From NCBI RefSeq assembly GCF_019175385.1, contig NC_083340.1:9436336-9500335 (forward strand): a stretch of 64,000 bases of DNA. The letters are read 5' to 3'. The position numbers and the translations under genes are program-made. The notes under the pieces are model-generated. The model was given only the letters and a program-made list of their open reading frames with translations. It was not told the origin of the DNA and did no database searches. Every line of letters begins with the position of its first letter. Position 1 is the first letter of the stretch. This DNA is from Lycium barbarum (lineage: Eukaryota > Streptophyta > Magnoliopsida > Solanales > Solanaceae). Below are positions 56,341-64,000 of the stretch, one piece after another.

Positions 56341-58676
56341 GGGTTCGTCCACCCTAAAATAGGATATTGGGTTCTTCCACCCTAAAATAGGATACTCGGG
56401 TTCTTCCACCCTAAAATAGGATATTGGGTTCTTCCACCCTAAAATAGGATACTTGGGTTCTTCCACCCTAAAATAGGATACTCGGGTTCTTCCACCCTAA
56501 AATAGGATATTGGATTATTCCACCCTAAAATAGGATATTGGGTTCTTCCACCCTAAAATAGGATACTTGGGTTCTTCCACCCTAAAATAGGATACTCGGG
56601 TTCTTCCACCCTAAAATAGAATATCGGGTTCTTCCACCCTAAAATAGGATATCGGGTTCTTCCACCCTAAAATAGGATATCGGGTTCTTCCACCCTAAAA
56701 TAGGATATCGGGTTCTTCCACCCTAAAATAGGATATTTGGGTTCTTCCACCCTAAAATAGGATATCGGGTTCTTCCACCCTAAAATAGGATATCGGGTTC
56801 TTCCACCCTAAATTTCCCGCACTGCATACGCACTACTGCTTTCAAATGTCCCGCACTGCAAAAGTACCGCACCTGCATTGCATTATTACTTTCAAATACC
56901 CCGCAAAGGCACAACATCATTGTTCGCAAACGCACAGCATTTGGGTTCGTCCACCCTAAAATAGGATATTGGGTTCTTCCACCCTAAAATAGGATACTCG
57001 GGTTCTTCCACCCTAAAATAGGATATTGGGTTCTTCCACCCTAAAATAGGATACTTGGGTTCTTCCACCCTAAAATAGGATACTCGGGTTCTTCCACCCT
57101 AAAATAGGATATCGGGTTCTTCCACCCTAAAATAGGATATTGGGTTCTTCCACCCTAAAATAGGATACTCGGGTTCTTCCACCCTAAAATAGGATATTGG
57201 GTTCTTCCACCCTAAAATAGGATATTTGGGTTCTTCCACCCTAAAATAGGATACTCGGGTTCTTCCACCCTAAAATAGAATATCGGGTTCTTCCACCCTA
57301 AAATAGGATATCGGGTTCTTCCACCCTAAAATAGGATATTTGGGTTCTTCCACCCTAAAATAGGATATCGGGTTCTTCCACCCTAAAATAGGATATCGGG
57401 TTCTTCCACCCTAAAATAGGATATCGGGTTCTTCCACCCTAAAATAGGATATTGGGTTCTTCCACCCTAAAATAGGATACTCGGGTTCTTCCACCCTAAA
57501 ATAGGATATTGGGTTCTTCCACCCTAAAATAGGATACTTGGGTTCTTCCACCCTAAAATAGGATACTCGGGTTCTTCCACCCTAAAATAGGATATTGGAT
57601 TATTCCACCCTAAAATAGGATATTGGGTTCTTCCACCCTAAAATAGGATACTTGGGTTCTTCCACCCTAAAATAGGATACTCGGGTTCTTCCACCCTAAA
57701 ATAGAATATCGGGTTCTTCCACCCTAAAATAGGATATCGGGTTCTTCCACCCTAAAATAGGATATCGGGTTCTTCCACCCTAAAATAGGATATCGGGTTC
57801 TTCCACCCTAAAATAGGATATTTGGGTTCTTCCACCCTAAAATAGGATATCGGGTTCTTCCACCCTAAAATAGGATATCGGGTTCTTCCACCCTAAATTT
57901 CCCGCACTGCATACGCACTACTGCTTTCAAATGTCCCGCACTGCAAAAGTACCGCACCTGCATTGCATTATTACTTTCAAATACCCCGCAAAGGCACAAC
58001 ATCATTGTTCGCAAACGCACAGCATTTGGGTTCGTCCACCCTAAAATAGGATATTGGGTTCTTCCACCCTAAAATAGGATACTCGGGTTCTTCCACCCTA
58101 AAATAGGATATTGGGTTCTTCCACCCTAAAATAGGATACTTGGGTTCTTCCACCCTAAAATAGGATACTCGGGTTCTTCCACCCTAAAATAGGATATCGG
58201 GTTCTTCCACCCTAAAATAGGATATTGGGTTCTTCCACCCTAAAATAGGATACTCGGGTTCTTCCACCCTAAAATAGGATATTGGGTTCTTCCACCCTAA
58301 AATAGGATATTTGGGTTCTTCCACCCTAAAATAGGATACTCGGGTTCTTCCACCCTAAAATAGAATATCGGGTTCTTCCACCCTAAAATAGGATATCGGG
58401 TTCTTCCACCCTAAAATAGGATATTTGGGTTCTTCCACCCTAAAATAGGATATCGGGTTCTTCCACCCTAAAATAGGATATCGGGTTCTTCCACCCTAAA
58501 ATAGGATATCGGGTTCTTCCACCCTAAAATAGGATATTGGGTTCTTCCACCTTAAAATAGGATACTTGGGTTCATCCACCCTAAAATAGGATATCGGGTT
58601 CTTCCACCCTAAAATAGGATACTCGGGTTCTTCCACCCTAAAATAGGATATTTGGGTTCTTCCACCCTAAAATAGG
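56341..58676. repeat. Tandem array B, copy 2, expanded with higher-order structure
   Basis: Roughly 70-75 units against about 19 in copy 1. The array is interrupted twice (56813-56945 and 57893-58026) by a 133-base piece of the end of array A (TTTCCCGCACTGCATACGCA ... CGCACAGCATTTG). Whole blocks of about 1.1 kb were therefore duplicated, not only single units. Confidence 0.92.
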
Positions 58677-58700
58677 ACATTTTGGGCTCAACCGCCTTTT

Positions 58701-59477
58701 ATATGTTGAATGGGCCATGCACCGCCCTTTTAAATTTCTGCATAAGGTTGTGCACCGCCTTTCATATGATGCATGGGCTGCGCACCGCCCTTTGCATCGC
58801 TTTCATATGTTACATGGGCCATGCACCGCCCTTTTAAATTTTTGCATAAGGCTGTGCACCGCCTTTCATACGATGCATGGGCTGCGCACCGCCCTTTGCA
58901 TCGCTTTCGTATGTTACATGGGCCATGCACCGCCCTTTTAAATTTCTGGATAAGGTTGTGCACCGCCTTTCATATGATGCATGGGCTGCGCACCGCCCTT
59001 TGCATCGCTTTCATATGTTACATGGGCTGCGCACCGCCCTTTGCATCGCTTTCGTATGTTACATGGGCCATGCACCGCCCTTTTAAATTTCTGGATAAGG
59101 TTGTGCACCGCCTTTCATATGATGCATGGGGTGCACACCGCCCTTCGCATCGTTTTCATATATTGCTTGGGCCATGCACCGCCCTTTTAAATTTCTGCAT
59201 AAGGCCATGCACCGCCTTTCATATGATGCATGGGCTGTGCACCGCCCTTTGCATCGCTTTCATATATTTACTGGGCCATGCACCGCCCTTTTAAATTTCT
59301 GCATAAGGCCATGCACCGCCTTTCATATGATGCATGGGCTGCGTACCGCCCTTCGCATCGCTTTCATATATTGCCTGGGCCATGCACCACCCTTTTAAAA
59401 TTTCAGCATAAGGCTGAACACCGACTTTCATATATCACATGGGCCATGCACCGCCCTTTTTAAATTTCTGCATAAGA
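58701..59477. repeat. Tandem array C, copy 2
   Basis: Same as 34160-34935, with the same number of units and few substitutions. Confidence 0.9.
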
Positions 59478-60069
59478 CATCGCACCGCACCTGCCCTGTC
59501 TTGTTATTATTTTATTAATGCCCTGCATATGCTCGCAGCCGCATTGCACCGCCCTTGCATCGTTGTATTTCAATATTTATTCTTACTGACTATTTTCATC
59601 TAGTTTTTAGTTTCGCAGGAGCTTTAGCGCAACGTGGAACTATTTCTTCGGCAGCGAACTGGGGCAATACGTCGGGAAGGACAAGCAGACTTCTCGACAA
59701 GGGTCAAAGATCTACCTCGAACACTCGGCTCCAAATCCAAATCTCCCGTTCACATTCCAGCACAATCAATTTTCAGGTTTCTATCACAATACCCAGTGTC
59801 ATCATAATTCGACACTGGGACAATATTTTTTGCGAAGATTCGCATCAAATCGTGAGTTACCAGTCATAGGTGTCGTAGTCTTCCCAGAACTACACACGGC
59901 CTGATTCTCGTGCAACCCGAGATATGTAGGCGATTCAGAGACCAGAGTTCGGCCGTAATTTTCTTTACCCTTAGTCCTCCACAATCCTTTAGCCGGGACA
60001 AAATAGGCTACTAAGTCAACGTCTTTGCCCGAAAATTCTTTCATCATTACCAGGCAAAGAGGGACAAGT
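59478..60069 (+). other. Conserved 3' end of the outer element, copy 2
   Basis: Hairpin at 59792-59819, structured motif at 59887-59931, purine tract ending at 60069. One base fewer in the T-run after the hairpin than in copy 1. Confidence 0.75.
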
Positions 60070-60212
60070 TGTTGACACCCAATTTTGTCCCGCCTCTCCC
60101 TCGAAATACCTATTTATACCTCTGGTATTTTGAGAAATTAAAAAATATGCATTTTAATTTTACTATAATTATTAGTCTTTTATTAACGCCCCCGTTTTAT
60201 TATTCCACTGCA

Positions 60213-60250
<38 letters not shown>

Positions 60251-62619
60251 CATCATCATTATTATTATTACTATTATTATTCTTAAAATTATCATTTTTA
60301 TTACTGATTGTCATTAATTATTATTATTCCTGTTATTTCCATTATCGTTATTATTATTATTATTAATTACTAATCATTATTATCAGCGTTATTTTTGTTA
60401 TCAATCATTAATCATCATTATCATCGCTATTTTTATTATTAATTATTATTATTGTTTTATCAACAACTGTTATTTATTACTATTATCATCATTATTATTT
60501 CTTATTATTATTATCATTATTATCTTATTATTACCACTATTATTGTTATTATTATTAATTTATTAACATTTTGTCACTATCAATAATTGTTATTTATTAT
60601 TATTATTTTATTATTAATTATTATCATCTTTATTGTTATTATTAATTATTATCATTTTTAATTATCAATATTTCTTACTTACTATTATTATTATATCTAT
60701 TATTATTTTTTATCACCATTATCATCAACATTATCATTATTACCATTATCATTATTGTTATTAGCAGTATTACTACCGCTATTTATTTGTTGCTATTATT
60801 TAGTATTATTCAAACTTGCATTTCTCAACGTTTCTACCAACTTCCGCATGCATATCGCATTTTATTTCGCACATTTAAATGTTAGCGTTTGTTTGTTATT
60901 AAATATTATTGCACGGTCATTGCAACATCATATGATTTTATTATCCGGATCTTTTATAATTACATATTTCCGTATTAGGTGATATTCTGGCACCCTTAGT
61001 ACATCGTTAATCAAAATGGGCCTCTTATGCAAATTTAGAAGCCAAACTATTTCTTGCACTCGGTCCGTATTTTGACTTACCGGACCCCAAATCAAAGTCC
61101 GATTAACTCCTAATATTTTTTGGACTAGACCATATTTTTTATCTCAATTTTAGACCAGTCCACGTTTAAATTTATTAGCCCATTCTTTAATACCCAGTCC
61201 AAAATGGACCCAGTCCAAAAAAAAGACCGGGTCCGGCCCAATCTATTTCAAGATAAGGGAAACCTTTTTAGGGTTTCCCCTTTATTTTTTTTCTTCGTCT
61301 CCTTCTTCTCCGCCGCGCACACCCCTCCCCCCCTTTCCTCCTTCTTCTCCGCATTCGGAGTTGGGCTAAAAGCCCAACAAAATCCTTCCGAGTCATTCCC
61401 TATCAATCCTGTCCGCAGCGAAAAAAAATAGAATTTATTGGGCCAGGCAGATCCGCAGCATAAAAAAAAAAGAGTGGGCTGAGCCCATTCTCACCAACAG
61501 CAGCAGCAGCAGTCCTTCAAACATGGGCTGAGCCCACTGAATTTTATTTCAGCCTCCATTTTTGTTTCATGCATTTAATTTGTATTATTTGACTAACCCT
61601 TACTTTGTTGTTTTCCTAGCTTAGATGAATTTTAGTAAAATTTAGTGGGTTAGCTTTAGTATAATGGGTAGAATTTAAGAAAGAAACTCGCCATTAGTCC
61701 CATACGTTTTTTTTATGTTGAACCATTTATAGCATATATAATATTTATTTTTATTGGAATAATTGATTTGCAAAATAGCATGCCTATATATTTTGGGTTA
61801 AAGGAACCATTTTTGTTCTTACTATCTTAGGAATCTCAGAATTTCACTAATACACAAATATAAATTCAAGTATATTTTATAAATAACTCTTCAAGTTTGA
61901 ATCAATCATGCATATTTTAGCTAAGCATAATTAATAAGAGATAATGAGAAGGAGAAAGAAAATTCGCACCTTGTCTATATTCCTAAATTGCAAAATCAAT
62001 TAATATCTCGCCGTTTGAGTTGTTTCAAGTATTAAAACGCTGCAACCCGCACTCTTTTCCATTTATATGCAAATTATTATATTCTGCAAATCTTATTTTT
62101 TTTAAAAATAGCATTTTTTAAAGCCATAGCAATATTTATAAGATTATTTTCTATAGCATTATTATATTTTCACTTAAAGCTTTAGCAACATTCATAAGTT
62201 TATTTTAAATAGCTTTATTATTTAAAGCCTTAATAATATTTACAAGTGTTATTTTAAATAGCTTATATTTTCCTTTAAAACATTAGCAACATTGTAAGTC
62301 AATTTCTTAAAATTTAAATTCTACATTTACATCTTTAACTTTAATTAATTAACCTAAGTTTGGCCGGATAACCGTAGTTAACGGATTCTAAAGGATGCCT
62401 GACACCTTCCCTTTAGGATAATATAGAACCCTTACCTAGAATCACACTGATTAAGCAGACCATTAACAGAGGTTTAGCTTTAGCTTTACCTTAGTTAATA
62501 TCTAGGTGTCCTAATTCACCGTAAAATCAATTAGGTGGCGACTCCTTAAAACATAAGTATTTAGGAATCTCCAATATGTTGTACTCCGTTTCAACCCAGG
62601 TTAAAAAGGGGGTGTAACA
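60070..62619 (+). repeat. 3' LTR of the outer element (2550 bp)
   Basis: TGTTGACACCC to GTGTAACA, followed by AGAGG. It is shorter than the 5' LTR chiefly because the ATT tract lost units near 60350. Confidence 0.93.
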
Positions 62620-62624
62620 AGAGG
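62620..62624. other. Right target-site duplication AGAGG
   Basis: Matches 25721-25725 and ties the two ends of the 36.9-kb locus together. Confidence 0.9.
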
Positions 62625-62674
62625 TATCTATGACAAGTAAATTTTTCAAAAAGATTTCGCCTCATTTTTTGAAA

Positions 62675-63138
62675 GGGAAAAGGGCCAAAAATGCCCCTCT
62701 ATTTTGGGTTGGCTAAAAATATCCTTCGTTACAAATTTGGGTAAAAAATACCCTCCCGTTATTAAAGTTTTCAAATATACCCCAATCTTAACAGAAATCC
62801 CCAAATCTCCAAAAATAGCATGATTTCATTTTTAAACCCGCTCCATTTAAACCCGACCCAACTACATAAGAAACCCATATGTGACCAACTTGTTCCTGAG
62901 TCCTACATTTGGAGCCACTAGGCCCAGGAGCGGGTAACCTATATGCATTTTTTATTTAGTTGGGTTGATTTTAAATGGCGCAGATTTAAAAATGATATCG
63001 AGGTATGTTGGGAATTTCCGTTAAACAGGGGTGTATTTGAAAACATCATTGTCGGGAGGATATTTTTGAGCCAAATTTGTAATGAAAAATATTTTTAGGC
63101 ATTTTCCCAAAATAGAGGGGCATTTTTATCCTTTTCCC
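62675..63138. mobile_element. MITE with GGGAAAAGGGCC inverted ends (Mutator-like)
   Basis: The left end GGGAAAAGGGCCAAAAATGC pairs with the inverted right end, and both include a TGCCCCTCTATTTTGGG-type stretch. Imperfect 9-bp flanks TTTTTGAAA and TCCTTGAAA (7 of 9) suit a Mutator-type element. About 464 bp, no ORF. Confidence 0.7.
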
Positions 63139-63147
63139 TCCTTGAAA

Positions 63148-63390
63148 AGTGAAGACCGTGACAACTTTCATCTGCATCTGTAAACCGGAACTGCAAAAAT
63201 AGCCACACCAATTTTTAGATTTCTGATAATGGCCAATATTGTTAACTTTTTAAAAACAAAAGAGATTTACAATATCCTATCCACAAACCAAAGATCGGCC
63301 ATAACAAACCGAGAGGAGAAAAATTGAACTATACCGAATTTAGTTAAGTATGCTATTAATTAGTGTAAAAATAACGAATCAAAAAATTAA
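63148..63390. other. Intergenic, nothing recognised
   Basis: AT-rich sequence between two MITE-like elements. No ORF or RNA gene seen. Confidence 0.5.
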
Positions 63391-63645
63391 GGACCCGTTT
63401 ATCCATGAGATTTATTCACTGTTTTTCGAATTTTTTTCACTTTTTTCCGAAATCAGCATTTAGCTATGAAAATTTTAAATACAACTTGAAGTCATATTTG
63501 AATTTTGAAAAACAACCAAAAACTTGTTTTCACATTTTTCACTTTTAAAACTGTTACTTTTCTCTTTCATTTTTCAAATTTTACCCTAAAAGTTTTTACT
63601 TTTATAAAAAGACTCCCCATTTATTTTAGCCAAACCAGACTAATA
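63391..63645. mobile_element. Possible hAT-type MITE (weak)
   Basis: Left end GGACCCGTTTATCCATGAGA resembles the inverted right end (TCTGGTTTGGCTAAAATAAA) only loosely, and no clear target duplication is seen. The interior CACTTTTTTCCGAAATCAG recalls common Solanaceae MITEs, from memory. Confidence 0.35.
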
Positions 63646-64000
63646 AATAACCCAACTACCGTATCTGTCAACTTCCCCTCATAAAATCTCATCATCTACT
63701 GCTATTTATGCTTTCTCAAATCTCTGCCACCATAGTTCTTCATCGGAAAATTGTGCGTCTTCAAGCAGAACCAACAATAGCAACGGCCTTCTTTGACGCT
63801 AATTGCTAAAATTTATTATTTTTTGCTTGATTTGTGTAGACTTTTCAGATTTGTAAACCCTAGATCAATATTTTATTGCGGGTTATGTGTTGACAGCTGA
63901 GATTCTCTTTTCAATCAGGCTATGTATTACAATTTCAGTTTAATTTCTTTTTGCTCAACTATTGAACACCTTTCATGCTTTATTTTTTCTTGGTTGCATC
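63646..64000 (+). other. Possible promoter and 5' untranslated region of a host gene beyond the window
   Basis: Has a CTATTTATGC TATA-like box (about 63701), a UTR-like stretch, GTAAACCCTAG and alternating T-rich sequence that could be a first intron. No convincing coding exon before the edge. Confidence 0.2.

Larger units (their letters stand above)
25726..62619 (+). mobile_element. Nested Tat/Ogre-like Ty3 retrotransposon locus (gag only), LTR-int-LTR-int-LTR
   Basis: Outer borders are TGTTGACACCC at 25726 and GTGTAACA ending at 62619. Both are flanked by AGAGG (25721-25725 and 62620-62624), so the whole 36.9 kb descends from one insertion event. It contains three long terminal repeats and two internal regions that are nearly identical, plus two later insertions of a related family. 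Internal regions have a tRNA-Arg-type primer site, one gag ORF, a repeat-rich 3' region and a purine tract, but no protease, RT, RNase H or integrase. It is therefore a non-autonomous element of the TR-GAG kind. The middle LTR makes a tandem arrangement that unequal recombination between LTRs can produce. Confidence 0.9.

Overview
This is an intergenic, transposon-rich stretch of a dicot nuclear genome, most likely from Solanaceae. That assignment rests on the long LTRs beginning TGTTGACACCCAATTTTGTC, the tRNA-Arg-type primer site, the DUF1985/Ulp1-type gene and the integrated pararetrovirus. I recall these as typical of Solanaceae genomes and cannot confirm it here. No complete ordinary host gene is visible. 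Nearly everything is an integrated virus or a nested mobile element.

Bases 1-17835 are a head-to-tail array of an endogenous pararetrovirus (Caulimoviridae) with its sense strand on minus. The unit is about 9.07 kb. Viral order is: promoter and TATA box, long leader with a Met-tRNA primer site, two short leader ORFs (65 and 99 aa), a ~190-codon frame with no AUG, a 138-aa ORF, a 1698-aa polyprotein (movement, coat, protease, reverse transcriptase, RNase H), and a 415-aa transactivator-like protein. The layout resembles tungro/badnaviruses, including the badnavirus-type second Cys motif. The last ORF resembles the caulimovirus transactivator. The left copy is fully open. The right copy has lost 1884 bp of the polyprotein 5' part, ORF2 and most of ORF1, and the array stops about 80 bp beyond a third primer site.

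Bases 17836-25725 hold a decayed multi-exon DUF1985 gene on minus (a relative of Ulp1-protease genes carried by Mutator-like elements) that lacks its protease domain. They also hold a second, more decayed relative and a 508-bp non-autonomous hAT element with an 8-bp target duplication.

Bases 25726-62619 are one nested LTR-retrotransposon locus bounded by the 5-bp duplication AGAGG. The outer element is a Tat/Ogre-like Ty3/gypsy element that carries gag but no pol, arranged LTR-internal-LTR-internal-LTR. A related 4.6-kb solo LTR (duplication CCTGA) sits in the middle LTR. An internally deleted 8.0-kb relative (duplication AAAGG) sits inside the second gag. The 3' untranslated regions carry several tandem arrays; one 28-bp array is shared by both families and has expanded to over 2 kb in the second copy. 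Small stem-loop motifs with compensatory changes recur in these elements.

Bases 62625-64000 hold MITE-like sequences and possibly the 5' edge of a host gene running off the window. The most interesting signals are the mixed tungro-like/transactivator virus, its AUG-less ORF, and the repeated structured motif of the retroelement.
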